Part shown: piece by piece, positions 42,549-51,800 of the stretch
Layout: each line of letters begins with the position of its first letter
Position numbering within the stretch: position 1 is the stretch's first letter
Origin: Membranihabitans marinus
GTDB taxonomy: Bacteria; Bacteroidota; Bacteroidia; Chitinophagales; Saprospiraceae
NCBI RefSeq assembly: GCF_019802045.1
Contig: NZ_JAHVHU010000007.1
Span: forward strand, 62,001 to 126,000
Length of the DNA stretch: 64,000 nucleotides
Direction: 5' to 3'
Program-made: the position numbers and the translations under genes
Notes under the pieces: generated by a model
Database searches by the model: none
What the model saw: the letters and a program-made list of their open reading frames with translations, nothing else
What the model was told of the DNA's origin: nothing

Positions 42549-45500
42549 TCAACGAATTGCATTTTTACTCAAACGGGCTTTTACCGAATCCACCGCATAA
42601 TACACCACGGGCACCAGGAACACCGTTAACATCAATGAAGACAGCAGACCTCCGATAATAACCCAGGCCAAGCCATTTTTCCATTCACTGGCTGTTCCAC
42701 TGGCCAGCGCAATGGGGAGCATTCCGATGACCATGGAGAGCGTCGTCATTAGAATGGGGCGCATCCGTTCTTTCCCGGCCAGGATCAGCGCCTCGCTGTA
42801 GTGCTTTCCTGTCGCTTTGATCTGATTGGTAAAATCCACGATCAGGATCGCATTTTTGGTCACCAGCCCCATCAGCATAATCAATCCCAACAAAGCAAAA
42901 ACACTCAGATGACTCATCGATAAATTCAGTGCCAACAATGCGCCAATAGCAGCCACGGGTATAGAGAACAAAACCACAAAGGGATAAATAAAACTATCAT
43001 ACAATGCCACCATGATCAGGTAAATTAGTAAAAAGGAAATCACCAGTACCGAACCCAACGCACCAAAGCTGTCGTTCTGCCGCTTTATATCGCTTCCCCA
43101 GATCATATCAATTTCCTCCGGCAACGGATGCTCGGCCAGGTAGGCTATGACATCATCAGCTACCGTCCCCGAAGGTCGTCCAAGCGCATCGGCAGTGATG
43201 GTAACAGCCGGCTGACGGTCCAACCGCTCCAACAACGATGGAGAATTCTCCTGTACCACTTCAGCAAACTGACTGACCTGAACGGGCAACCCTGCCGGGT
43301 TGACGATAGTCAAATCCCGGACATTTTCATAATTCTGCCGTTCAAATTCCGGCAACCAGACCTGTACTGGATATTCGGTGCCATCTTCCGTATAGGTGGC
43401 ATCATCGTTACCTGCAAAAGCTGTTCGGAGATTGATGCCGCTGTATGCGGTACTCAACCCCAGCCTTTGCATTCTATCCGGATCCGGTATTATTCGAAAC
43501 TCGGGCCGCCCTTCTTCCACAGACAGCCGGACATTGTCCGCACCCGGGATGGTCTCGATGACAGCTTGAAGTTGGTTGCCGGCATCCAAGACTTCACTAA
43601 GTGCGGGCCCGCTCAGAGTGATCTCAATCGGTGAGGTCCGAGCCACCAGCCCCAATGCCATCAGGCTGAAATTGATCCCTGGAAATTGTTGCCGGAGTTC
43701 CTCACGCAGATGCTGCATATAGTGTTCGGTTCGGACATAACCGGCTTCATCTTTTGACTTCAGCTGAATGGTAAATTCTGTTTTGTTGGGTGATCCCACT
43801 CCAAAACTCCCAATACCGGTACTGGGACCGCCGATATTACTGAATACCGTAGCCACTTCCGGTTTGGCCAGGATATAAGTCTCAATGTCGGAGGATACTT
43901 TCGCATTTTCTGCCAACGCGGTGGTTTTGTCAAACTCCATATTCACACGGAACTTGCCCTGATCACCCGTGGCGATCAATTCCTTCCCGATGATTCCCTG
44001 CATCATGAGTGCACCGGTCAGGACAAACAAAAGAACCACAAGTCCGGTGAAAACCAGTTTATGATTCAACACCCATCGGAGTGCATGGCCATACCATTCA
44101 ATAAAATAATCCAACTGCCGCTCAAACCACAGTAAAAACCGGTTGAAAAAATGAGTAGGTTGCAAATCATCTTTTCTTCCTATTCGCGAGGTCAGCCAGG
44201 GTGTCAATGTAAAGCCAACAAGCAAACTGGTTAACGTAGAAGTGATGACAACCACGGAAAATTGTTTCAACATATCGGCCACAAAAACCTGTAAAAATAA
44301 TATGGGTAGAAATACAACAACATCAACCAGGGTAATCGACATGGCTGAGAACCCTATTTCCATCCGCCCGTCCAAAGAAGCTTTCCGTTTTTCTTTGCCC
44401 ATATCCAGATGGCGTTGAATATTTTCAAGCACGACGGTAGAATCGTCAACTAGTATTCCTATGATCAGCGACATGGCCAACAAGGTCATCAGATTCAGTG
44501 TGTAGCCGAGCAACCACATGACCGCAAATGCAGTGACCAATGAAGTAGGAATAGCTATCAGTACAATCAGAGCGTTCCGAAAACTTCGAAGAAACAATAA
44601 CATGACTATGGACACCAAAATTACAGCGAGGATCAGATCATGAACCACGGAATCAACAGCAGCAATCGTATTCTCAGTACTATCATCGGCAATTGAAAAA
44701 AGGATTTGATCTGACCTGTTTTTATCCTGGATGTCTTTGAATTTTTTCTTCACAAGGGTGGAAACATCGACGGCATTGGCATCACTTTGTTTTTTGATCA
44801 GAAGACCTATTCCGGACACGCCGTTGTATCGGCTGACCGATGATATTTCTTTGATGCCATCGGTTACCGTGGCTATATCGCCCACATATATTGGATTGCC
44901 CGGCACTGGCATAGCCACCTGCACATTTCGGATATCCTGAAGGTCATGAAATTTAGCGGTGATTCGCACCGCATTGCTTTTCGTATCCGATTGGACTTGT
45001 CCCGCCGGGATATCGACTCCCGAGCGCTTTATGGCCTCCACCACCTGAACCAGCGAAATGCCGTAAAACTTTAGCTTTTCCTGTTCCACCCGGACCTGGA
45101 TCGCTCTTTGTTCACCTCCGAGCAAGGTGATTTCAGCTACGCCCTTAATTTGTTGGATCTGAGGTAGCAAATCATCTTTCATCTTTTGGTAAAACGCCCG
45201 GGCTGGAAGTTCACTGGTGGCACTGACCGACATGATCGGAAGATCATTGGGAGACACCTTGCTCATTCTGGGGCTACGAATATCCTCCGGCAAATCTTGA
45301 CGTATGTTATCGATATAGCGCTGTGCATCCTGCATGGTATTATCCAGATCGGTCCCATACTTTAGATTGGCAATAATAATGGACGCATTGGGTAGTGATT
45401 TAGTGACCAGATAATCGACGCCTTCCAGATTGGACAACGCATCTTCGATCTTCCGCGATACCGACGTCTCTACTTCTGCTGGTTCTGCTCCCGGGTAAGC

Positions 45501-45647
45501 CGTGGTAATCACTACTACAGGCTGATTGAAATCAGGCATTAACTCATAACTCAGGTTTCGATAGCCGATATATCCCAATAGAATAAAAAGGCTAAAAAGT
45601 ACGATAATCAGAGATGGCCGTTTGATCGAAATTTCCGTAATATTCAT
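42549..45647 (-). CDS. RND multidrug efflux permease (HAE1/AcrB type)
   Basis: The 1032-residue protein has the RND layout: helix 1 at the N-terminus, two large periplasmic loops and twelve helices. The proton-relay Asp pair is in helix 4 ('GILVDDSTVVLENIQRH'), as in AcrB. The porter region has 'PGAEPAEVETSVSRKIEDALSN' and 'NDLPIMSVSA'. The Asp-Asp pair rather than the metal-type D-G/E pattern places it with hydrophobe/drug exporters. It is the last gene of a TetR, small membrane protein, TolC, adaptor and permease operon, with an 11-nt gap after the adaptor gene. It exports drugs or toxic lipids from the inner membrane or periplasm through the outer membrane. Confidence 0.95.
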   Translation of the reverse strand: MNITEISIKRPSLIIVLFSLFILLGYIGYRNLSYELMPDFNQPVVVITTAYPGAEPAEVETSVSRKIEDALSNLEGVDYLVTKSLPNASIIIANLKYGTDLDNTMQDAQRYIDNIRQDLPEDIRSPRMSKVSPNDLPIMSVSATSELPARAFYQKMKDDLLPQIQQIKGVAEITLLGGEQRAIQVRVEQEKLKFYGISLVQVVEAIKRSGVDIPAGQVQSDTKSNAVRITAKFHDLQDIRNVQVAMPVPGNPIYVGDIATVTDGIKEISSVSRYNGVSGIGLLIKKQSDANAVDVSTLVKKKFKDIQDKNRSDQILFSIADDSTENTIAAVDSVVHDLILAVILVSIVMLLFLRSFRNALIVLIAIPTSLVTAFAVMWLLGYTLNLMTLLAMSLIIGILVDDSTVVLENIQRHLDMGKEKRKASLDGRMEIGFSAMSITLVDVVVFLPILFLQVFVADMLKQFSVVVITSTLTSLLVGFTLTPWLTSRIGRKDDLQPTHFFNRFLLWFERQLDYFIEWYGHALRWVLNHKLVFTGLVVLLFVLTGALMMQGIIGKELIATGDQGKFRVNMEFDKTTALAENAKVSSDIETYILAKPEVATVFSNIGGPSTGIGSFGVGSPNKTEFTIQLKSKDEAGYVRTEHYMQHLREELRQQFPGINFSLMALGLVARTSPIEITLSGPALSEVLDAGNQLQAVIETIPGADNVRLSVEEGRPEFRIIPDPDRMQRLGLSTAYSGINLRTAFAGNDDATYTEDGTEYPVQVWLPEFERQNYENVRDLTIVNPAGLPVQVSQFAEVVQENSPSLLERLDRQPAVTITADALGRPSGTVADDVIAYLAEHPLPEEIDMIWGSDIKRQNDSFGALGSVLVISFLLIYLIMVALYDSFIYPFVVLFSIPVAAIGALLALNLSMSHLSVFALLGLIMLMGLVTKNAILIVDFTNQIKATGKHYSEALILAGKERMRPILMTTLSMVIGMLPIALASGTASEWKNGLAWVIIGGLLSSLMLTVFLVPVVYYAVDSVKARLSKNAIR

Positions 45648-45658
45648 GGTTGGTTTTT

Positions 45659-46714
45659 TTATTGGATCGTTACATTTACTCCATCATAGAGGTTGATAAA
45701 TCCTTCAGTCACAATTAAGTCACCTGCATTTAGTCCTCCGGATACAACGACCTGATTCCGATATCGAGATGCGATGGTAATAGGTTGCAACACGGCCCGA
45801 CCATCTCGGACGGTATAGACCTGCGGTTCTTCCGCGGAACCCTGAAGCGCAGAGGCAGGAATTGATATGCCCTGTTCGGCCAATTCGTTCTCTAAAACGG
45901 CTTTACCAAACATGCCGGCTTTGATCTTCTGCCCCGGCCGGTTGGAGACTAAAAACTGAACCGGAAAATGATGGGCTCTGTTTGCTTTGGCACCGATCAT
46001 CACAACCTGACCAGTCAATTCTTCACCAGGAAAAACATCAGCAATGATGGTGTGTTTTGCCTGCATCCGAAATAAGTGCAAATCCCGTTCTGCGACATTT
46101 ATCGTAAATTTCAACTGATGAATGTTGGTGATCTGTAGTAAGGGCATACCCGGGGCAGCAAAAGCACCTTCCTCCACCATTTTAGCAGTGATCACACCAC
46201 CAAAGGGAGCCCGGATAGTGGACTTACTGATTTTTTCTTCTACGATTGATTTTTGTATTTGAGCCTTTTGCAAACCGAATTGTGCTTTCTTTACTTTGAC
46301 CCCCTGAATAGCATCTTCCGCTGCCAAGGCAGTATAACGCCAGAGATCTGATTCCACCCCCTCGATTTCAGCTTCTATGCTTTGCACTTGAAGATCCAAC
46401 AAGGAATGGTCCAGCTGAATCAGGACCTGTCCCTTCCGCACCTTACTTCCTAAATCGACATCTACAGCATTAATTTTCCCTTGTAGTTCGGCATTGACAC
46501 GGGTTTCTTTGACCGGCTCAAAAACCCCGGAAAACCGTTGCTCGTTCATAAGGAGTCCAGGTTGTATAGTATCGACGGCCACACCGACAGCTTGATCTTT
46601 GTCGTAGTGATAGACCCGATTTTGTGCAATTTCCTTATTGGTTTTTAGCTTAAATGCCGTTAAGACAATTAATGCGATCAGTCCGATGATTAATAATATA
46701 TTTTTCCAGGTCAT
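45659..46714 (-). CDS. RND periplasmic adaptor (membrane fusion protein)
   Basis: The 351-residue protein is anchored by an N-terminal helix (~5-23). Barrel-sandwich/lipoyl parts are recognisable ('TRVNAELQGKINAVDVDLGSKVRKGQVLIQLD' and 'TIRAPFGGVITAKMVEEGAF'), split by a helical hairpin with 'IEAEIEGVESDLWRYTALA'. It links the RND permease to a TolC channel. Gaps are 4 nt to the TolC gene before it and 11 nt to the permease gene after it. Confidence 0.93.
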   Translation of the reverse strand: MTWKNILLIIGLIALIVLTAFKLKTNKEIAQNRVYHYDKDQAVGVAVDTIQPGLLMNEQRFSGVFEPVKETRVNAELQGKINAVDVDLGSKVRKGQVLIQLDHSLLDLQVQSIEAEIEGVESDLWRYTALAAEDAIQGVKVKKAQFGLQKAQIQKSIVEEKISKSTIRAPFGGVITAKMVEEGAFAAPGMPLLQITNIHQLKFTINVAERDLHLFRMQAKHTIIADVFPGEELTGQVVMIGAKANRAHHFPVQFLVSNRPGQKIKAGMFGKAVLENELAEQGISIPASALQGSAEEPQVYTVRDGRAVLQPITIASRYRNQVVVSGGLNAGDLIVTEGFINLYDGVNVTIQ

Positions 46715-46718
46715 GGTA

Positions 46719-48053
46719 TTATTGGTTGGTGAGCGTATTAAAATTTCCTGTCAATTTTTTCAGTTCCAGATCGGCCTTCAGAAAATCTACGACGGCCGAT
46801 AAATACGATTGCTGGGCAGTCCGGACCACGTTGTCGGCTTGAAGGATATCTGCCATGGTGGCGATGTCCTGCTGCTGCTGGCGCACGGTCTGATTGTAAA
46901 CAGAAAGTGCCTGAGCAATTTGATCTTCCACGTCCGTGATGGCATTCAAAGTGATCTGTCGCTGGAGTATAGCGTTTTCGATCAACATGAAATTTTGGTC
47001 TTTGATTAAGTTCATTTGCAATTGATTATTGATGAGCTCGATGTTTTTCTGATTGATTTTACGTTTGGTGGTACCATCAAATAAAGGATAATGAATCCGA
47101 AGCCCTGCAAACCCGATGGGGTACACATTAAGAAACCCATTGGGCTTTTGATCATTACCATATCCCGTAGCACCAAATGATCCAAATAATGATACCGTTG
47201 GCAACCGGCTGGCTTTGAGATTTTCCAATTCGATATTTATCCGCTGACCCTGTTTTTGCGTCAGCTGATACTCCAGGGAAAAATGCCGTGGATACCCAAC
47301 GACGTCAGGAGGAATGATTTCCCGTTCTATGTTCAGAAATGAATCCAGTGGAATACCAATAGCTATTTTCAGCGCGTTGAGCACTTGCTTTATCTTATTG
47401 TTAATCAAAGAATTTTGGGTGTTTAGCTGCCCAATTTGCAATTCAACTTTAGACACATCAGTGCCCACAGCCAGTTGATGATCATGCAACATCTGCATGA
47501 TTTTCAATAGTTTTTTGGCATTTTCCAGTTTGACATCGATAAATTCCGATTGCCGGTACAGGATCTGAGCATTGTAATACAGATTTGCAATGTCGAAGAA
47601 AAGTTGTTCTTCTGTTTTCCTGTACTGCAATTCATGCATTTCTATCGCCGTCTGGGTCAGATCCACCGCATGCCTGATCTGTGGCTGATAGAGCGGCAGG
47701 GCCAACTGCAAATTAGCATTGATGTTGTGCGGTACACCAAACTGAGCTTCTTTGAACTGTCCCTCCGGTCCTCCGAATAGGGACATCGGCATGAGTTGAT
47801 ACGGAAGATTGGTAAAGTATTTGTATTCTGCGTTTACACGGAGCTTGGGTAACCGATTAGCGGCCATTTCTTTTTTCTTTTCCGATTGGAGAGCCAGGTC
47901 GTTTTGCTTGATTTTTAGGTTTTTATTGTATGCTCTTGCTGAATCCAGACATTGATCGAGGGACCATTCCGGAGAACGAGGGGACTCCTGGGCTGCTACC
48001 GGAAGAACGCTGATGAGGAACCCAATCAGGATGTGAATATTCACTAACTTCAT
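46719..48053 (-). CDS. TolC-family outer-membrane efflux channel
   Basis: The 444-residue protein has a signal peptide ending 'LPVAAQ'. Two repeats of the OEP family are visible: long helices with 'LDQCLDSARAYNKNLKIKQNDLALQ' at the start and 'QLAVGTDVSKVELQIGQLNTQNSLI' in the first half, and beta-strand parts in 'NANLQLALPLYQPQIRHAVD' and 'GFAGLRIHYPLFDGTTKRKI'. It forms the outer-membrane duct of the efflux pump encoded by the next two genes. Confidence 0.93.
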   Translation of the reverse strand: MKLVNIHILIGFLISVLPVAAQESPRSPEWSLDQCLDSARAYNKNLKIKQNDLALQSEKKKEMAANRLPKLRVNAEYKYFTNLPYQLMPMSLFGGPEGQFKEAQFGVPHNINANLQLALPLYQPQIRHAVDLTQTAIEMHELQYRKTEEQLFFDIANLYYNAQILYRQSEFIDVKLENAKKLLKIMQMLHDHQLAVGTDVSKVELQIGQLNTQNSLINNKIKQVLNALKIAIGIPLDSFLNIEREIIPPDVVGYPRHFSLEYQLTQKQGQRINIELENLKASRLPTVSLFGSFGATGYGNDQKPNGFLNVYPIGFAGLRIHYPLFDGTTKRKINQKNIELINNQLQMNLIKDQNFMLIENAILQRQITLNAITDVEDQIAQALSVYNQTVRQQQQDIATMADILQADNVVRTAQQSYLSAVVDFLKADLELKKLTGNFNTLTNQ

Positions 48054-48066
48054 AAATCAAAAAATT

Positions 48067-48468
48067 TTAAGCTTCTTTAAGCACTTGGGCGTTGTTCGTG
48101 GTATAGTAACTTAGCCAGGCCAATATAGCTGTGATACTCGTTCTAAAAACAAGCGCCAGTACAGTTTTCTCTTCATGTACACCCCCCATATAAACATACA
48201 CCGCAAAAGCAATGGAAGTGATCAGTAACAATCCGGTTGCGTAAATCAACCATCGGACGGCTTTGGTCCGTTTTTTGACCGACAAGTAACCGGCATAGAG
48301 GTAGATTGCTCCACAAATCAGATTGGCAAAAACCACAAACGGGACATAATTCCCTTCCAGTTCTCGAATTCCAAACCAATTAAACAGCACCGAGGAAGCC
48401 ATAAAAACAGTAACTCCACCCAGGAAGAAAAGCAGAATAATCAATAAAACACGAAGACCTTTTTTCAT
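48067..48468 (-). CDS. small membrane protein of the efflux operon (hypothetical)
   Basis: The 133-residue protein has about four membrane helices (near 5-27, 42-63, 72-92 and 103-122). There is no recognisable family. Its start overlaps the stop of the TetR gene by four bases (ATGA), so it belongs to the efflux operon. It might assist the pump or sense a ligand. Confidence 0.65.
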   Translation of the reverse strand: MKKGLRVLLIILLFFLGGVTVFMASSVLFNWFGIRELEGNYVPFVVFANLICGAIYLYAGYLSVKKRTKAVRWLIYATGLLLITSIAFAVYVYMGGVHEEKTVLALVFRTSITAILAWLSYYTTNNAQVLKEA

Positions 48469-49058
48469 GATGAACTTTTTATAAGTGTGAGTAATGATTC
48501 GATCATATTATAACCACTACGTTCTATATCAAACTGGAAACCCGATATTCTCCATTTAAACATTTGCAAGCGAAATGTTCCCATAACGATGTTCAGAAGT
48601 TCTTCCGTGGTAATTTTATTTGTAAATACATTCTGCTGTTGACCGGCCATAATGATGGGCATTAGGTGCTTCATCATCACCTGCATAATCTTGTAAATGG
48701 TCTCGTTGATTTGCTTACTTTCTTCGAGAAGTCCTGCTGAAAATACTGCTACGACAAAGTGGGGATTTTCTTTGAAAAAAGCAATTTGAGCCTGGAACAA
48801 GCTTTGAAACTTATCTTGCGGAGAATCACGATGACTTACTGCCTGCACATTGACTTCATCGATTTGTTCGGCGAGGTATTCTAGCAATGCAACGACGATC
48901 TGTTCTTTCCCGGCAAAATGGCGATAAATCGCACCTTCGGAGAAGTTCATTTCTTTTGCCAGATTCTTGGTAGTCAGCCCACTAACTCCGGCGGTGGTCA
49001 GGATTTTACCAGCTGCCTCAATTATTTCTAATTGACGATCTGTTATTGCATTTTCCAT
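48465..49058 (-). CDS. TetR/AcrR-family transcriptional regulator
   Basis: The 197-residue protein has a TetR N-terminal helix-turn-helix ('AITDRQLEIIEAAGKILTTAGVSGLTTKNLAKEMNFSEGAIYRHFAGKEQIVVALLEY', in parts) and a divergent C-terminal ligand domain. It is the first gene of the RND operon, the usual place of a local repressor. A 16-bp palindrome 41-56 nt upstream of its start is a likely operator. Exporter substrates or membrane stress compounds are plausible inducers. Confidence 0.92.
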   Translation of the reverse strand: MENAITDRQLEIIEAAGKILTTAGVSGLTTKNLAKEMNFSEGAIYRHFAGKEQIVVALLEYLAEQIDEVNVQAVSHRDSPQDKFQSLFQAQIAFFKENPHFVVAVFSAGLLEESKQINETIYKIMQVMMKHLMPIIMAGQQQNVFTNKITTEELLNIVMGTFRLQMFKWRISGFQFDIERSGYNMIESLLTLIKSSS

Positions 49059-49098
49059 TTTCCAGATTATATTATGATTTACTAACAGCGCTAAGCAT

Positions 49099-49114
49099 GT
49101 AAATGTTCACTTAC
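49099..49114. promoter_or_regulatory. candidate TetR operator
   Basis: GTAAATGTTCACTTAC is a 16-bp imperfect palindrome of the form GTAA-x-TG-xx-CA-x-TTAC. Outer arms AGCGCTA (49087-49093) and TAGCGCT (49120-49126) add a second perfect dyad with the same centre region. Both sit 30-70 nt upstream of the TetR start, where autoregulatory sites normally lie. Confidence 0.45.
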
Positions 49115-49230
49115 AAATATAGCGCTATTTTTCCAGATTCCAAGCAAAACAGGTTTATTTGGAATACTCAACTTGTTTTCTCAACTTTAAATATATCCTT
49201 GCGGAATAAAAAGGAAGAAATTTTAACCGG

Positions 49231-49764
49231 TCAATTTTTCCCTTGCCAGGCTTCCAGTGCTTCCCATTCATCATTCGCGGCGAGAAGTGCTTGCTTCGCC
49301 CAGGTTTCATGACCATGCCGCAAATAGACTGTCCCAGCATCTTCCAGGATCTGCTTCAATGCATCAAGAGATGTTTCGGACAAAGCTTTGTAGGTAACAA
49401 TTCCACTTTGGTACAACACCTCTGCTGTTTTGGGGCCGATCCCTTCTATCCGGGTCAGATCATCTTTTTGGCCGGCATTCTCCGCGGTCTCTTTTTTAGG
49501 TAAAGTTGGAGCATCATCTTCTCCAGCCGGCGTACTGTGTTTACCCTGTCCGAGCAATTGATCAATGTAATCTTCCAGTTCATCGATCCGGCCTTCCCGT
49601 TCCAGTAGCATATTGTTCATTTCATCATAGGCCTGATCGAGTTCTGCAGCACTTTTACGTTTGTTCTCTGACACCAAATACCCGACGATCACTCCAGCAC
49701 CAAAAACGATAATTCCAAAGGGGGAACCGAACATCAAACTAAACATCGAGATAAAAAACACCAT
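49231..49764 (-). CDS. membrane-anchored helix-hairpin-helix protein
   Basis: The 177-residue protein has an N-terminal membrane helix (~8-29) and a charged helical linker (~35-72). A C-terminal helix-hairpin-helix domain follows ('DLTRIEGIGPKTAEVLYQSGIVTYKALSETS', with a 'GIGPK' hairpin), similar to proteins annotated as flap-endonuclease-like or ribosomal L21-like HhH. HhH domains bind DNA without sequence specificity, so a membrane-tethered DNA-binding role is possible. It is a single gene; Met1 or Met7 may be the start. Confidence 0.8.
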   Translation of the reverse strand: MVFFISMFSLMFGSPFGIIVFGAGVIVGYLVSENKRKSAAELDQAYDEMNNMLLEREGRIDELEDYIDQLLGQGKHSTPAGEDDAPTLPKKETAENAGQKDDLTRIEGIGPKTAEVLYQSGIVTYKALSETSLDALKQILEDAGTVYLRHGHETWAKQALLAANDEWEALEAWQGKN

Positions 49765-49851
49765 AGATCTTTAAATTTATTTGAAGGATATTAAAGCTAC
49801 ATAAATTCCTTTTCCTATTCATAACGGATCCATCGTCATTTTGGTTCTTTA

Positions 49852-49920
49852 TACCATTTGAATTCACAATTGCCGCATATATTCCGAAATATTATACGGC
49901 ATTAACAAATACAAATGGTA
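49852..49920. repeat. 69-bp symmetric palindromic element
   Basis: TACCATTTG (49852-49860) and CAAATGGTA (49912-49920) are perfect inverted ends. TGCCG (49871-49875) and CGGCA (49897-49901) form an inner pair, each exactly 10 bp from its outer arm, and the centre (ATATT...AATAT) is also dyad-like. The left half recurs at 60517-60547. It lies between the HhH gene and mazF, 20 bp beyond the mazF stop. Confidence 0.55.
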
Positions 49921-49939
49921 TTAGAGGTCGACTGACGCA

Positions 49940-50266
49940 TTAATCAATTAAATATTTTTGTAGCAGACTCTTAAGAGCTAATATTCCCTTTTGGTTGAGT
50001 ACGTCCATTTTTCTACCCAATCTTAGCTTATCAACGCAACGTATTTGATCCAGACAAATCTGAGCTTTTCTACCGGTTAAAGTTATTTGTAACCTCATAG
50101 GAAATCGTCGAATGGTAGAAGTAATAGGAGCTACTAGAACTGTATTCAACCATGAATTACTAGTATTTGGCGAGATGACAATGCAAGGGCGAATCTTGTT
50201 AATTTCACTTCCTAACGTAGGAGTTAAATCCACCCAATAAACCTCATATTGTTTTACCAGGTCCAT
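49940..50266 (-). CDS. mazF: MazF/PemK-family mRNA interferase toxin
   Basis: The 108-residue protein has the MazF fold and motifs: 'YEVYWVDLTPTLGSEINKIRPCIVISP' (quoted in parts; Arg and Pro of the active site), 'VAPITSTIRRFPMRLQI' and 'CLDQIRCVDKLRLG' (catalytic Arg/Asp region). MazF toxins cut single-stranded mRNA at short sites. It overlaps the antitoxin gene by 13 nt, so toxin translation depends on antitoxin translation. Confidence 0.93.
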   Translation of the reverse strand: MDLVKQYEVYWVDLTPTLGSEINKIRPCIVISPNTSNSWLNTVLVAPITSTIRRFPMRLQITLTGRKAQICLDQIRCVDKLRLGRKMDVLNQKGILALKSLLQKYLID

Positions 50267-50523
50267 TCACTTAGGTCTTCATCTTCAAAGAAATCAGGTA
50301 AGAGCCGTTCAGGTTGACCATTTTTCTCAATTTCAGAACGTAATGCTTCTTCCCACCCTTCCCTTGGTTTTTTCTTTTTATCCAGCTTCTTACCCGGTGT
50401 CAAAATCAATTTTTCATTTTCCAATTCCATTTGTACCGATTCTTCCAATCCCAGTAATCTTATGATGTTGGCAGGAATAATGATGCCTTTTGAATTTCCT
50501 ATTTTTATGATATTAGCTTCCAT
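50254..50523 (-). CDS. mazE: MazE-type antitoxin (AbrB/SpoVT fold)
   Basis: From the ATG at 50523 this is an 89-residue protein beginning 'MEANIIKIGNSKGIIIPANI', the AbrB-type DNA-binding domain of MazE antitoxins. A basic Lys-rich linker and an acidic tail ('DFFEDEDLSEWTW') follow, the part that wraps and inhibits MazF. A longer frame reaches 50550, but the chosen start fits the domain. The promoter and a palindromic operator lie 25-39 nt upstream. Confidence 0.92.
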   Translation of the reverse strand: MEANIIKIGNSKGIIIPANIIRLLGLEESVQMELENEKLILTPGKKLDKKKKPREGWEEALRSEIEKNGQPERLLPDFFEDEDLSEWTW

Positions 50524-50547
50524 GGTATAAATCATTTTGTGTTCATA

Positions 50548-50562
50548 CAAAGTTATAACTTT
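50548..50562 (-). promoter_or_regulatory. mazEF promoter overlapping a 14-bp perfect palindromic operator
   Basis: AAAGTTATAACTTT (50549-50562) is a perfect palindrome. On the minus strand, TAACTTTG (50555-50548) is an exact TAnnTTTG -7 element inside it, 24 nt before the mazE ATG. Binding of MazE or MazEF here would directly block transcription. A CTTT about 19 nt upstream may be the -33 element. Confidence 0.65.
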
Positions 50563-50639
50563 TTGGATGCATGAAAAGTTCCTGAATAATTTGGTTAATA
50601 ACCAAGGCTACTATGATCACGTAAAAAAAGTTTGAGACC

Positions 50640-51788
50640 TTACTCCGTGATCAAACCAAATACACCCCCGATCAAAAAGGTGGTTTCAGGAGTAAAGTCT
50701 TCTGCATTACGTAGCGGATAAAACCCATTGTACAACGGTCCTACTTTTACTTCCCGTCGCTCAAAAGACAAATTTTCATCACCTCCATGGTCATTCCATA
50801 CCAGCACATAGGACTGATTTTCCATTTTTACCACAGCTTCCTCCGGTAAAGCGGGCATAGAATCTTGCTTCGTTACTATTTCTGCTTCCACATACATGCC
50901 GGGCGTCAAATCGCGTGCCAGCGATTCATCCTTGAGGTGACCATGGACCAGAACTGTCCGCTTGTCTTCATCAATGAGCCGGTTAATCAGATAAATATCT
51001 GCGTCATACCAGGTAGCAAGATCACTCTGAACCTTGAATCGAATATCCTGTCCCACCGAGACCTTGGATAAGTCAGATTCATAGACCGATAATTCAACAT
51101 GAATATGATTTGTATTTAGCAAGCTGACCGCAACGTCCCCAGGTGATAAAAACATTCCCGTTGAAGCGTTCACACCCGTCACAAATCCAGAAAAAGGAGA
51201 CCGTATCCCTATGGTGGTCTGTATCGTGGTATCGGTCAATTCGTCCGGATCAATCCGCATCATCTCCAGTCTTTTCCGGAGCGACTGATATTTACTCTCA
51301 CTCACCCGGTAGTCCGATTCTGCTTTTAGATAATTCTTCTCCGAGGTAAAATTGTCTTTGACTAATTCGCCCTGCCGTTCGTATTCACGCTTTAGATAAT
51401 CCAGAGAATTTTTTACTTCCAGATAATCCTGCTGTACCTCAATGTAAGCCGGGTTTTCCAGCGTAAATAAAGTTTGCCCACGCCGGACACGTTGCCCCGG
51501 AATCAGATTCAGGGATTTTACATACCCCTCAAAATACGCACTAACCTGTGCTCTTCCTTCCGGTGGAACATCCAATACACCAGTCGTGCGGATTAACTGT
51601 TCAAAAGTACGGAGGGCATACCGGCCGGTATCCAGCTTGCCGGCCAGATATTGCTCCGGGGAGATGTCGAGTACAGGATCTGTCTGGTTGTCAGGCAGAT
51701 GAATCACTGCTGAATCATCGTTTCCGGATCCACAGGATGCGACGCCAAGGAGAAGCCACAAACCAATTATATATTTTAAGGTATTCAT
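50640..51788 (-). CDS. czcB: heavy-metal RND periplasmic adaptor (CzcB/CusB family)
   Basis: The 382-residue lipoprotein has a signal ending 'GVASC' (Cys19). The hairpin and barrel-sandwich parts carry 'VSAYFEGYVKSLNLIPGQRVRRGQTLFTLENP' and 'IRSPFSGFVTGVNASTGMFLSPGDV', typical of CzcB/CusB adaptors; 'LTPGMYVEAEI' marks the beta-barrel. It connects the CzcA permease with the outer membrane. It follows the permease gene by 12 nt, in the same operon. Confidence 0.9.
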   Translation of the reverse strand: MNTLKYIIGLWLLLGVASCGSGNDDSAVIHLPDNQTDPVLDISPEQYLAGKLDTGRYALRTFEQLIRTTGVLDVPPEGRAQVSAYFEGYVKSLNLIPGQRVRRGQTLFTLENPAYIEVQQDYLEVKNSLDYLKREYERQGELVKDNFTSEKNYLKAESDYRVSESKYQSLRKRLEMMRIDPDELTDTTIQTTIGIRSPFSGFVTGVNASTGMFLSPGDVAVSLLNTNHIHVELSVYESDLSKVSVGQDIRFKVQSDLATWYDADIYLINRLIDEDKRTVLVHGHLKDESLARDLTPGMYVEAEIVTKQDSMPALPEEAVVKMENQSYVLVWNDHGGDENLSFERREVKVGPLYNGFYPLRNAEDFTPETTFLIGGVFGLITE

Positions 51789-51800
51789 AAATAAAATATC

